Positions 56,458 through 64,000 of a stretch of 64,000 nucleotides of DNA are shown piece by piece. The notes under the pieces are model-generated. The model did not search any database, was not told the DNA's origin, and worked only from the letters and a program-made list of their open reading frames with translations. The translations under genes were made by a program, and so were the position numbers. Location: the NCBI GenBank assembly GCA_001464385.1, contig LNFB01000161.1:1-64000 (forward strand). Direction: 5' to 3'. Positions within the stretch are counted from its first letter, which is position 1; each line of letters begins with the position of its first letter. This DNA is from Deltaproteobacteria bacterium Ga0077550 (lineage in GTDB: Bacteria > Myxococcota_A > Polyangia > Nannocystales > Nannocystaceae).

Positions 56458-57618
56458 ATGAACCACGAGAATCCCACAGGCCGTCTCGACGGCGCCGCGC
56501 TTCGGCGACGGCGGCGCGCCATCCTTCTCGTCGCCTCGTTCGCCCTGGGCGGCGGTTGCGACGACGAAGGAGCGCACGACGTCCCCGAGATCGACGTCCA
56601 GCGAGAAGAGTTCACCCTCGAGCTCGGCGATGGTCGGCGGATCGAGGCGTGGGCCGATGACGACCTCATCGAGGCTGAACGGCTCGGCCCTGCGGACGAG
56701 CTGGAACTCGCCGCGCGATGGGACGTGGCCCTGGGCGAGATCCTTCTGGAAGCGGAAGGAGAGACGACCCTGGTCGATGCGGTGTTTCCGACGCAGCCCG
56801 CTGCCGACACCGAGGAGTTGGCGGTGTGGCTGCGAGGGTACGGTTCCGAGCCCGTCCACGACACGGTCGCCGACATCGCAGTTCCGGCCCCCGAACCGCT
56901 CGCGTTGCAGAAGTCCGGCCACCTCGGCTACGCGTTGTCCTCTGCGAGGCGGCAAACCTTCACTTGTCCACCTGCGACGGCGACCGCACGGGCGCGGGTC
57001 TTCGATATCAACACCATCTTGAACAGCGCGGCGGCAGTCAATGTCGTTCTGGGTAAGGTCGGGGGCACGACGGTTGGGATTCACGATGATGAATCGACCA
57101 GCACGAGCTCGCCGTGGATCACCAGGGCACAAGGCGCGGGCACGTACCGCGCCACGGTCAGCAAGACCGCGCAGAACCCCGAAGACTACATCGTCGAGGT
57201 GCAGTGCCTCAATGGTGCGAACTCAGCGATCGGTCCGGCTTCCGTGATCGACGAGTTCGTGGGCGGCACGTTGTTCGGAATGCTGTACCAGCCACCGGCC
57301 GCGGCCGACGTCCACACGTTCACGTGTCCGGTCGGAACGACCAAGGTGCGAGGGCGGATCAAAGACGAAGGGTCAGCCGCAAGCTTCCGAATGACCTTCG
57401 GGAAGGCTGGCAGCCAGGCCGCGATCGTGACCGACGGCGCCGCGACGGCCGGTCCATCGTCGTGGGGCACCGCGGCGCACGGGGCGGGGACCTACCACGC
57501 CACAGTCACAAGAATCGGGGCGACCAATGCTCATTACTACACAGCTGAGCTGGAGTGCCTCAACGCCGCGAATGCGAAGACCGGCCCAGCTACAGTAGCG
57601 ATCACCACCAACGGGTAG
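56458..57618 (+). CDS. Lipoprotein with two repeated beta-rich domains
   Basis: A 386-residue protein with lipobox ALGGGC near residue 34. The C-terminal 230 residues are two copies of a roughly 115-residue unit, each beginning TFTCP (RRQTFTCPPATATARARV and VHTFTCPVGTTKVRGRI), continuing with a KVGG/KAGS strand and a GAGTYRATV or GAGTYHATV motif, and ending EVQCLNGANS or ELECLNAANA. Two Cys per unit probably form a disulfide. The N-terminal third is acidic (REEFTLELGDGRRIEAWADDD). No family was recognised. The upstream run of G makes the exact start uncertain; GTG 56440 is an alternative. Confidence 0.65.
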   Translation: MNHENPTGRLDGAALRRRRRAILLVASFALGGGCDDEGAHDVPEIDVQREEFTLELGDGRRIEAWADDDLIEAERLGPADELELAARWDVALGEILLEAEGETTLVDAVFPTQPAADTEELAVWLRGYGSEPVHDTVADIAVPAPEPLALQKSGHLGYALSSARRQTFTCPPATATARARVFDINTILNSAAAVNVVLGKVGGTTVGIHDDESTSTSSPWITRAQGAGTYRATVSKTAQNPEDYIVEVQCLNGANSAIGPASVIDEFVGGTLFGMLYQPPAAADVHTFTCPVGTTKVRGRIKDEGSAASFRMTFGKAGSQAAIVTDGAATAGPSSWGTAAHGAGTYHATVTRIGATNAHYYTAELECLNAANAKTGPATVAITTNG

Positions 57619-57928
57619 CCCAGCCGGCGCGACGGTCGACTGGCAGGACCAAGCCCTGCAGTAGTTCGGTGGTGTCGAAGGTCGCGGCGTACTTGGCCTT
57701 GATGACGGCATCATCGGGGAAAAGTGCCGCGACGGCAGCGAGGTAGACCGCTGGCGTAGGGTTGTCGCTGAACCCGTCGTTGAGGTCGTAGATGAGCGCC
57801 GAAATCGAGAGGAGCTGGATCTGCGCCTCTGCGTCGACGACGGCCTCGGGACCCGCCTCTGGCGTCGACGCGTAGCTGTCGAGGATCTCGTCGGCCGCGA
57901 ATGGGCCGTCTGCAACTCGATAGTGCAT
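57602..57928 (-). CDS. Small hypothetical protein
   Basis: A 108-residue frame with native-looking composition (SYASTPEAGPEAVVDAEAQI, ISALIYDLNDGFSDNPTPAVYLAAVAALFPDDAVIKAKYAA). No signal peptide or known motif. Its 3' end overlaps the convergent lipoprotein gene by 17 nt. Codon use is somewhat less GC3-biased than its neighbours. It may be the remnant of a longer gene; the adjoining 57929-58190 region holds nothing recognisable. Confidence 0.45.
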   Translation of the reverse strand: MHYRVADGPFAADEILDSYASTPEAGPEAVVDAEAQIQLLSISALIYDLNDGFSDNPTPAVYLAAVAALFPDDAVIKAKYAATFDTTELLQGLVLPVDRRAGWATRWW

Positions 57929-58190
57929 CGCCGGAGGTGCAACGTCGCAGCCCGCTGTAACGGTGAGAATTGCGCTTCATGTCGATAGGTCTCCCAAGGG
58001 GCGCCACGCAGTGCCGACCGAGGACTGCGACGTAGCCCGGACACCTCGCGTCCCCCTTGCGCCCCAATTGACGGTCTTGCTCGAACGGATGACGCGCCCC
58101 CATCGGATTCGGTGGTCGACACATGCACCCTGCTTGGGCGGGGCGTCGTCGGGAGGAGGAAGGCGCGTTCGTGGGCTTCCCGGCGCGTCA
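57929..58190. other. Intergenic region, nothing recognised
   Basis: These 262 bases separate two minus-strand small genes. Short open frames are present but none has a plausible composition, signal or start. Confidence 0.5.
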
Positions 58191-58583
58191 TCAGCCGGCG
58201 TAGGCGTCCACCGACGCGAGATCCCTGTGGCGGTCGTGGGCGATCACGATCTCCGCCAGCGCGTCGCGGCCCAGCGCGCGGTACCCCGCGACGAGCAGGT
58301 CGCGGGCCCGCTCGCGCTCGCGATCGAGGAAGTGCAGATCGTTGCCGACCAGCAGCGCGAGCCCGGGGTGTCCGCGGTCGAGCTCCGCCTGCGCGCGCTC
58401 GATCCATGCATGCACCTGGTCGGGGTCACCCGCGTACGCCGCTCGCCGGGCCGCGAGCGACGGCCAGGCGGGGTCGAGCGGCAGCGCGACGTCAGCGAAG
58501 CGCTCCTGCATCTTGGCGAGCGACGCAACTCCGCGGGCACCACATCCCTCGTCGTCGTCACGCCACATGCGATCGTGAGTCAT
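58191..58583 (-). CDS. Hypothetical helical protein
   Basis: A 130-residue protein starting at ATG 58583. The sequence is mostly helical and charged: LAKMQERFADVALPLDP, AARRAAYAGDPDQVHAWIERAQAELDRGHPGLALLVGND, DRERERARDLLVAGYRALG and AHDRHRDLASVDAYAG. The A-G-D-P-x-x-V and ERA-x-x-x-LDRG spacing recalls TPR-like repeats. A decayed copy of its C-terminal third lies at 49662-49950. It is divergent from the ATPase gene; a long dyad lies in the 64-nt gap between them. No known family is recognised. Confidence 0.65.
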   Translation of the reverse strand: MTHDRMWRDDDEGCGARGVASLAKMQERFADVALPLDPAWPSLAARRAAYAGDPDQVHAWIERAQAELDRGHPGLALLVGNDLHFLDRERERARDLLVAGYRALGRDALAEIVIAHDRHRDLASVDAYAG

Positions 58584-58598
58584 GCGCGCAGTTGGCGC

Positions 58599-58635
58599 CC
58601 ATGAAATCTCGGTGGTTACCACCGACTTTTCATGG
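58599..58635. promoter_or_regulatory. 37-bp inverted repeat between divergent genes
   Basis: Arms centre on T58617. The inner arms GGTGGT/ACCACC pair perfectly, then two further pairs, a 2-bp mismatch and eight more paired bases outward (CCATGAAA with TTTTCATGG). It covers most of the 64-nt gap and would overlap any promoter there. A dimeric-repressor operator is the likeliest reading. Confidence 0.6.
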
Positions 58636-58647
58636 CAGCCTTCCGGG

Positions 58648-59805
58648 GTGATCGAGCGGGGACGCGACCTTGGCCGGGTCGAGGCGCTGCTGCGGCAGTT
58701 CCCCGTGGTCGCGCTGCTCGGCGCGCGACAGGTCGGCAAGACGACGCTCGCCGGGGCCGTGGCAGACGGACGCTCGGGACCCGTGCATCGCTTCGACCTC
58801 GAGCGCAGTGAAGACCTCGCGCAGCTCCAAGACCCGATGTTGTCGCTGGAGTCGCTGCGTGGTCTCGTCGTGATCGACGAGGTCCAGCGTCGGCCCGACC
58901 TGTTCCCGACCCTGCGCGTCCTGGCCGATCGCCCGCGGAAGCCCGCGCGGTTCCTGGTTCTCGGCAGCGCCTCGCGCGATCTGTTGCAGCAGAGCTCCGA
59001 GACGCTCGCAGGACGCATCGCCTATCACGAGCTCGGGCCGCTCGGGCTGCAGGAGGTGGGCGTAGGGCGCTGGCGACAGCTCTGGCGGCGCGGTGGTTTC
59101 CCGCGGGCGTTCCTGCCCCGCTCCGAGGAGGCCAGCTGTACATGGCGGCGTGAGCTCGTCCGCACCTACCTCGAGCGCGATCTGCCGCTGCTCGGCGTGC
59201 GGATCCCTCCGGCGACGCTCGGTCGCTTCTGGTCGATGCTCGCCCACTACCACGCGCAGACCTGGAACGCCTCGGAGCTCGGGCGTGCGTTCGGGGTCTC
59301 CGACACCACGGTGCGGGGCTACCTCGACCTGCTCGCGGCGACCTTCATGGTGCGGGTGCTGCCGCCTTGGTTCGCGAACCTCGCGAAGCGCCAGGTGAAG
59401 GCGCCGAAGGTGTATCTGACCGACAGCGGCATCTTGCACACGCTGCTCGGTATCGAGACCGCGGCCGGGCTCGAGCGCCACCCCAAGGTGGGCGCCTCGT
59501 GGGAGGGGTTCGCGCTGACGCAGATCGTCGCACGGCTCGGCGCGCGCGCGGACGAGTGCCACTACTGGGCGACCCACCAGGGGGCAGAGCTCGACCTGCT
59601 GGTGATCCGCGAGGACCGGCGGCGTGGCTTCGAGTTCAAGCGCACGAGCGCGCCGGCCGTCACCCCGTCGATGCGGACGGCGATCGCTGATCTGGGCCTC
59701 GAGTCGATCGACGTGGTGCACGCCGGGACTCGCACGTTCACGCTGGCTCCGAACATCCGGGCCGTCTCGTGCGCGCGGATCCTCGACGACGTGGACCCGT
59801 TGTAG
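58648..59805 (+). CDS. AAA_14/DUF4143 ATPase
   Basis: A 385-residue protein from GTG 58648. Walker A GARQVGKTTL lies at about 25-34, Walker B LVVIDEVQRRPDLFPTLR near 78-95, and sensor-type LGSASRDLL near 110. The central ELGPLGLQEVG and the HTH-like middle part (GRAFGVSDTTVRGYLDLLAATFMV) are followed by the DUF4143 nuclease-like C-terminus (KAPKVYLTDSGILHTLLG, WEGFALTQIV, TDxxGAELDLL-type 'HQGAELDLLV', GFEFKRT). These proteins are scattered through genomes, often laterally transferred, with unknown function. An in-frame ATG at 58582 exists but would cross the dyad. Confidence 0.88.
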   Translation: MIERGRDLGRVEALLRQFPVVALLGARQVGKTTLAGAVADGRSGPVHRFDLERSEDLAQLQDPMLSLESLRGLVVIDEVQRRPDLFPTLRVLADRPRKPARFLVLGSASRDLLQQSSETLAGRIAYHELGPLGLQEVGVGRWRQLWRRGGFPRAFLPRSEEASCTWRRELVRTYLERDLPLLGVRIPPATLGRFWSMLAHYHAQTWNASELGRAFGVSDTTVRGYLDLLAATFMVRVLPPWFANLAKRQVKAPKVYLTDSGILHTLLGIETAAGLERHPKVGASWEGFALTQIVARLGARADECHYWATHQGAELDLLVIREDRRRGFEFKRTSAPAVTPSMRTAIADLGLESIDVVHAGTRTFTLAPNIRAVSCARILDDVDPL

Positions 59806-59819
59806 AGCCGACGCCGCCT

Positions 59820-61472
59820 CTACCCCGCCGGGGGTACGCACACCGAGCCGCCCTCGATCTGCGCGTTGGTCCGGTACGTGTTCTGCAGCCGCCAGCTCTT
59901 GGGCTCGACGTCCGGGATCGTCCCGTCCTCGTTGACGTTGGTCACGTGGTACGTGTGCTGGTTCCAGATGCGGCGGGCTTGGATCCACCGGTCCTGCGAG
60001 TCGCGGATCACCTGTAGCGTCGGCGTGAGCTGCTCGCCCTCGAAGTTGCGGTTGGACACCACGAGGATGTCGGCGGCGCCGTCGTTGTCGACGTCGGCGA
60101 CCGAGGGGTACTCGATGAGCGTGCCCGAGCTGCGATCGACCTGCAGCAGCGGCGCGCCGGCAGTGTCGAAGGCGAACAGGTGGTATTCGTCGGCGAAGAT
60201 CGCCTCGGCCGTGCCATCGCCGAGGAAGTCGAACGCGGTGCCGGCCGCGATGCCGCTCGGGTCTTGGACGTTCGCGATCCACATGACGGTGCCGTCCGCG
60301 AGGTAGGCCGCGTAGTGCGAGGCCGAGCTCACCGCGTACTCGGCGTCGCCGTCGCCGTCGAGGTCGTGGATCGTCGCCGGGCGGTACCACGAGAAGCCCG
60401 CCGGGTCGCCGCTGGGGCGGATGTCGGCGTACTTCACCGCGCCGTCGTGCTCGAACACGCTGATCCCGTTGGTCGAGATGATGAGGATCTCGGGATCGTC
60501 GTCCTCGTCGAGGTTGCCGATCTGCGGGAAGCCGCCGGCCTGATCCGGGTTCGCGTAGTAGACGGTGCCGTCGAGGTGGTACGCGTCCTGGCCGCGGATG
60601 AACTCGAGGTCGTCGTCGCCGTCGAGGTCGGCCGCGACGGGCGCGGTGAGCTGGCCCGAGAGCAGGCCGGCCTGGGGCGGCGCGCTGAGGATCAGCTCGC
60701 CGGTGTCGCCGCGCACCACCTGCCCGGCGACATAGACCTCGGCCGAGCCCTCGTTGTCGAAGTTGGCGATGCCGATCGCGCTGCCGACCTGCGCGGCGAA
60801 CGGCGCGCTGGCGGTCCACTTGGGTGTGCCGTCGTGCTCGTAGGCGACCAGCGTACCGCCGAAGATGCCGACCGCCGCGACCAGCTCGGGCAGCCCGTCG
60901 TCGTCGATGTCGCCGACCGCGGGCGTCACGTTGGGGTTGAGCGCCGCGTTGATCGTGAAGTGCTCGTTGCCGGTCGCACCGTCGAGCACCACCATCGTGC
61001 CCGCGGCGGTGCCGACCAGCACGATGACGTCGGGCGTGTCGCAGACGTCGATCTCGCCGTTGCCGTTGTCGTCGGTGAGGTTGATGACCAGCGGCGTGTG
61101 GTACGACTCGCCCGAGCCCCACGTCCACTGCACCTCGGCGTCGAACGAGTCCGGCGGCGCCTGGTTACTGCACGGCATCACCGAGTCGGGGTCGATGTCC
61201 GCGGGCGTCTCGGTCGAACACCCGTGCTTGCCCGGTGGCAGATCCCAGTTGCCGACGTCGAGCACCGGCGGCTCGCCGGTGTCGGCCACCGAGGTGCTGG
61301 TGTCCGCGGGCGCCGTGGTCGCGGGCGCGCTCCCGCCCGAGGTCGTCTCGGCGCCCGTCGTGCTGGTCCCCGACTGCGCATCGAAGGGGTTGGTGTCGGC
61401 GTCGTTGCAGGCGAAAAGGGCGAGCGCCACGGTCGTGGGCGCGAGGGCGAGGGTCAGGCGTGGACGTGCCAT
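59820..61472 (-). CDS. FG-GAP/VCBS-repeat lipoprotein
   Basis: A 550-residue protein. ATG at 61472 gives lipobox LALFAC, then a Thr/Ser/Gly stalk. About seven FG-GAP-type repeats follow (AVGDIDDDGLPELVAAVG, IGIANFDNEGSAEVYVAG, PVAADLDGDDDLEFIRG, TIHDLDGDGDAEYAVSS, SVADVDNDGAADILVVS), each with Asp-rich calcium-binding loops, as in integrin-like seven-bladed propellers. The C-terminal segment RRIWNQHTYHVTNVNEDGTIP is shared with the frameshifted paralogue at 50032-51721. A surface adhesin or ligand-binding role is inferred. Convergent with the ATPase gene (14-nt gap). Confidence 0.87.
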   Translation of the reverse strand: MARPRLTLALAPTTVALALFACNDADTNPFDAQSGTSTTGAETTSGGSAPATTAPADTSTSVADTGEPPVLDVGNWDLPPGKHGCSTETPADIDPDSVMPCSNQAPPDSFDAEVQWTWGSGESYHTPLVINLTDDNGNGEIDVCDTPDVIVLVGTAAGTMVVLDGATGNEHFTINAALNPNVTPAVGDIDDDGLPELVAAVGIFGGTLVAYEHDGTPKWTASAPFAAQVGSAIGIANFDNEGSAEVYVAGQVVRGDTGELILSAPPQAGLLSGQLTAPVAADLDGDDDLEFIRGQDAYHLDGTVYYANPDQAGGFPQIGNLDEDDDPEILIISTNGISVFEHDGAVKYADIRPSGDPAGFSWYRPATIHDLDGDGDAEYAVSSASHYAAYLADGTVMWIANVQDPSGIAAGTAFDFLGDGTAEAIFADEYHLFAFDTAGAPLLQVDRSSGTLIEYPSVADVDNDGAADILVVSNRNFEGEQLTPTLQVIRDSQDRWIQARRIWNQHTYHVTNVNEDGTIPDVEPKSWRLQNTYRTNAQIEGGSVCVPPAG

Positions 61473-61530
61473 GGGGTGGTCCGGGCGGGGTGTTGCCGCG
61501 GCGCGCCCGAGGTTCCCGCGGTGGCGCAAC

Positions 61531-62634
61531 TCACTCCCGACCGCGCTCGCTCTTGCACCGCGGCTCGTCGTCGCCGCAGCGGATCCGCACGTGGATGTGC
61601 GTGTCGTGCCCGTCCGAATGCCGGACCAGCGGGTGCTGCGGCCCCGACCAGTTCGGCCAGCGGATGATCTCCGCGAGCCGCTCGCGGTCCACCCCCATCA
61701 CCCGGGCGGCGGTGTAGAGCCGCTCCTGGCGGCCCATCTCGAGGAAGATGGCCTCGACCTCGCCGGTGCCGACGAAGGCCTCGACGATCGCCCACGTCGC
61801 GTACCAGTCGATGTCCTCGACGGTGGGGTGACGCACGTCCTCGAGGCCGGGTCGCAGCGGCAGGCGGATGTCGATGTCGCGGCCGGACTGGTGCGAGACG
61901 TGGGGGCGGAAGCGACCGCCGGATGGTCGACTCAGGGCGCCGATCGAGATGGGGCCGCGGTAGCCGATGCCGTTGCGCAGGTGGAGGAACGCGCGGTGGA
62001 CCACGTCGATCGTGTGGCGGCTGCCGTACGCGCGACTGGGGTGCGCGAGATCCCAGAGCGGACCCTCGGGCAGGGCGAGGCCGTGCTCGAGGCGGCCGCG
62101 CTGCGGCGTGCCGGTGCTGCGGGCGTCGTCACGCAGGGTGATCGGGTGCTCGAGGTCCGGCGCGTCGGGGTCGAACGCGGGCCCGTCGATCGGATCGATC
62201 CACGCGACGACCGTCGCGCCGGCGACGGGCGTCGGCATGTGGCGGTGCTTGGCCTGCAGCGCGCGCCGGCGGACGCGGAGCTTGGCCGCGATGTCGTCCC
62301 ACTGCTCGCCCGGCTGCACGACGTACGCGATCTTCACCGGCGGCGGTGGGACGCGCTCGGCGTGGATCCGCAGGGTGCGTCGACGCCGGGTCGGATCGTC
62401 GTTGGGGTCGAGGTCGTTCCACTCGCGGATCTGCGCGGCCAGGACGGCGTAGCGCGCGGCGATGCGGGCCAGCTTCTCGCCGGGGACGACGGTGTGGACG
62501 ATCCAACGCGGGCGATCGAGGCGCTCGATCGACGCAGGCGACACGAACAACGCCGTGGGATCCTCGACGCGGAGCGGCGGCGCGACCGTCGGGGTCGCGG
62601 CCAGCAGCGCGCGCAGGAACCACGGGGCGAGCAT
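61531..62634 (-). CDS. mepA: Penicillin-insensitive murein endopeptidase (MepA/M74) with LysM-like segments
   Basis: A 367-residue protein. A short signal (MLAPWFLRALLAATPTVA) leads to two LysM-like segments (WIVHTVVPGEKLARIAARYAV and IAYVVQPGEQWDDIAAKLRV). The C-terminal 190 residues match peptidase M74: YGSRHTIDVVHRAF, SRPSGGRFRPHVSHQSGRDIDIRLP (metal His and Asp), VEAIFLEMGRQERLY and HDTHIHVRIRC (His-x-His). It cleaves D-Ala-meso-DAP cross-links in peptidoglycan in the periplasm, or acts on prey walls if secreted. It lies 86 nt downstream of the cytochrome peroxidase gene. Confidence 0.9.
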   Translation of the reverse strand: MLAPWFLRALLAATPTVAPPLRVEDPTALFVSPASIERLDRPRWIVHTVVPGEKLARIAARYAVLAAQIREWNDLDPNDDPTRRRRTLRIHAERVPPPPVKIAYVVQPGEQWDDIAAKLRVRRRALQAKHRHMPTPVAGATVVAWIDPIDGPAFDPDAPDLEHPITLRDDARSTGTPQRGRLEHGLALPEGPLWDLAHPSRAYGSRHTIDVVHRAFLHLRNGIGYRGPISIGALSRPSGGRFRPHVSHQSGRDIDIRLPLRPGLEDVRHPTVEDIDWYATWAIVEAFVGTGEVEAIFLEMGRQERLYTAARVMGVDRERLAEIIRWPNWSGPQHPLVRHSDGHDTHIHVRIRCGDDEPRCKSERGRE

Positions 62635-62720
62635 CGGCAGCGGACATCGTCGCAGCTTTCGCGGGGGAGGGATCGCGGCGCGGTGCAGCGAAGATCGTGC
62701 GCCGGACCACCGCTCGAGCG

Positions 62721-63998
62721 TCAACGCGCCCAGGGATCGCCGAGCGCAGGATCGACCAGGAACGCCGGATCCGTCAGCGACTCGAGGAACGCGAGCATGT
62801 CGGCGCGATCCTGCGGCGACATCTCGAATGGCCGCACGAACTCGCTGCGCCATGGGCTGTCGCTGCCGACGCCGGCGTGGGGACCCTCGGTGATCGTGCG
62901 GCCACCGGTGGCGTAGTGATCGAGGACCTCGCCCAGGGTCGCGACGCTGCCGTCGTGCATGTACGGCGCCGTGACGGCGACGTTGTGCAGCGTCGGCGTC
63001 TTGAACTTGCCCATGTCGGCCGGATCGCCGGTGACCTCGACGAGGCCGGGGTCGCTCGCCGGGTAGGCGCCCGCGCCGTCGAGGTTGTACAGGCCGATGT
63101 TGTGGAACCTCGGCGCGACGTCGGGGCCGCCGTCGTACGCGGTCGAGTCCGAGAGGTTGAAGTCGTCGTGGCAGCGGAAGCAGTTGGCGGGCGGGGCGTT
63201 GAACAGCTCCCAGCCGCGCGCGGCCGCGTCCGAGAGATCGCCGTAGCCGGTGCCGTAGAACCACGCGTCGAAGTCCGAGCGGCCCGAGATGATCGTGCGC
63301 TCGAAGGCGGCGAGCGCTCGCACGGCGTTGTCTGCCGACAGGGGCGCCGGGTCGTCGGGGAACGCCGCGGCGAACAGGCCGTCGTACAGCGGCTCGGTCG
63401 CGAGGTTGGCCTCGAGGTCGGCGGGGGATCCGAGGCCGAGCTCGATGGGGTCGTGGCCGTACATCGGGATCGGCGCCTGGTCCTCGAGCGTGGCGAGCTG
63501 CGGATCGGCCCACGCGAGGCTCACCGCGTAGCCGACGTTCGCCAGCGACATCGCGTTGCGCCGGTGGACCTCGCCGGTCTCGCCGACCGCGGTCGCGCGG
63601 CCGTCGGTGAAGGCGAGCGCCTGCACGTGACACGTCGCGCACGCGTACGTCCCGGTCGACGACAGCCGCGGGTCGTAGAAGAGGTGGCGGCCGAGCTCGA
63701 CCTTCGCCGCGCTCATCGGGTTGTCGTCCGGGACACGGGGTGCCGGGTAGCCCGGCGGCAGCGACCACGGAAAGCCGACGTCGCTGCCGGTCTCGGTGCC
63801 GGAGGTCTCCACGAGGCCCGTACTGCTCGTGCCCGCACTGGACCCGCCGCTGTCGTCGACGTCGGTACCCGCGGTCGAGATCCACGTCGGGTCGAACACC
63901 GACGTGGTCACGCCGGTGTTGGCGACGCCGCGGGGATCACCGGGCGAGCACGCCGCGAGCGCGACGCACCACGGCAGCGATCGGGGCCCGAACGGCAC
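62721..63998 (-). CDS. Di-heme cytochrome c peroxidase/MauG-like lipoprotein
   Basis: A 425-residue protein as read from GTG 63998 at the window edge; the real start could lie outside. N-terminal lipobox VALAAC, then a Ser/Thr/Gly/Asp stalk. Two heme sites are present: CATCH (with VELGRHLFYDPRLSSTGTYA before it) and CFRCH (in PPANCFRCHDDFN). The sequence KFKTPTLHNVAVTAPYMHDGSVATL is diagnostic of bacterial di-heme cytochrome c peroxidase/MauG proteins. It reduces hydrogen peroxide with electrons from a small cytochrome, or oxidises a protein or organic substrate. Surface attachment is inferred from the lipobox. Confidence 0.9.
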   Translation of the reverse strand: MPFGPRSLPWCVALAACSPGDPRGVANTGVTTSVFDPTWISTAGTDVDDSGGSSAGTSSTGLVETSGTETGSDVGFPWSLPPGYPAPRVPDDNPMSAAKVELGRHLFYDPRLSSTGTYACATCHVQALAFTDGRATAVGETGEVHRRNAMSLANVGYAVSLAWADPQLATLEDQAPIPMYGHDPIELGLGSPADLEANLATEPLYDGLFAAAFPDDPAPLSADNAVRALAAFERTIISGRSDFDAWFYGTGYGDLSDAAARGWELFNAPPANCFRCHDDFNLSDSTAYDGGPDVAPRFHNIGLYNLDGAGAYPASDPGLVEVTGDPADMGKFKTPTLHNVAVTAPYMHDGSVATLGEVLDHYATGGRTITEGPHAGVGSDSPWRSEFVRPFEMSPQDRADMLAFLESLTDPAFLVDPALGDPWAR

Positions 63999-64000
63999 GC

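Noticed and set aside
57929-58190. Small open frames in the gap before the hypothetical gene
   Set aside because: Composition is unlike real proteins here and no start signal or motif is visible.
58582-58647. N-terminal extension of the ATPase from ATG 58582
   Set aside because: It would translate the 37-bp dyad and overlap the divergent gene; the domain starts at GTG 58648.
1-64000. Search for tRNA, rRNA, riboswitches, IS elements, integrases and attachment sites
   Set aside because: No convincing candidate seen by eye; a covariance-model scan would be needed to exclude small RNAs.

Overview
The window is very GC-rich and densely coding. It has the hallmarks of a predatory, Nannocystaceae-like member of the Myxococcota. 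These include many lipoproteins with Ser/Thr/Gly/Asp-rich stalks, a myxobacterial Cys-rich repeat, a MYXO-CTERM sorting tail, Ser/Thr kinases fused to TPRs, several ECF sigma factors with C-terminal extensions, and DUF1592/DUF1552 c-type proteins. No rRNA, tRNA, CRISPR array, IS element or integrase was seen. The taxonomic call is inference.

Layout. 1-5.4 kb: end of a Cys-rich protein, a methyltransferase, then a minus-strand unit of two related barrel-like envelope proteins, an ECF sigma factor with a membrane/helical tail, and a lipoprotein. 5.6-9.3 kb: a short-chain dehydrogenase and a kinase-TPR protein. 9.3-17.9 kb: a surface redox region (propeller lipoprotein, di-heme cytochrome/propeller, DUF1592-DUF1552 pair, Cys-rich propeller lipoprotein). 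18-21.3 kb: a metallo-beta-lactamase-fold hydrolase and a radical SAM/SPASM enzyme, convergent on a zinc-ribbon lipoprotein carrying two DYG motifs. 21.3-24.2 kb: ECF sigma, kinase and TPR signalling unit. 24.3-30.2 kb: beta-CASP nuclease, universal stress protein, phosphofructokinase, small lipoprotein, DUF427 and a SEDS-like membrane protein. 30.2-33.7 kb: second barrel/propeller/sigma unit. 33.8-34.9 kb: extensin-like lipoprotein.

35-49.7 kb is the most coherent block, a polyhydroxyalkanoate (PHA) locus. It encodes a phasin-like protein, PhaR, a short PhaE-like subunit, acyl-CoA ligase, class III PhaC, a KAS III-like protein without its catalytic His and Asn, two alpha/beta hydrolases, an outer-membrane porin, a sodium:solute symporter, a TetR regulator, a collagen-like lipoprotein and a PHB-depolymerase-family esterase with a surface-sorting tail. 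No beta-ketothiolase (phaA) or acetoacetyl-CoA reductase (phaB) is present. Five near-identical 13-bp sites (consensus ATGYTGCASYGCA) and three promoters with the same 17-bp-spaced architecture lie at the start of its transcription units. I infer a system that breaks down external (prey) PHA, imports and reactivates the monomers, and stores them again.

50-57.6 kb: a frameshifted FG-GAP lipoprotein, then a third barrel/sigma unit in which the sigma tail is a separate, translationally coupled protein, followed by lipoproteins. 57.6-64 kb: small hypothetical genes, a AAA_14/DUF4143 ATPase behind a long dyad, an intact FG-GAP lipoprotein, a MepA-type endopeptidase with LysM-like segments and a di-heme cytochrome c peroxidase-like lipoprotein at the window edge.

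Two general patterns stand out. Many first genes have a TAnnnT hexamer 6-11 nt before the start codon, suggesting leaderless mRNAs, while operon-internal genes carry Shine-Dalgarno sequences and 1-4 nt overlaps. The barrel/sigma/tail cassette occurs three times in 64 kb. No stretch longer than about 300 bases lacks a gene.
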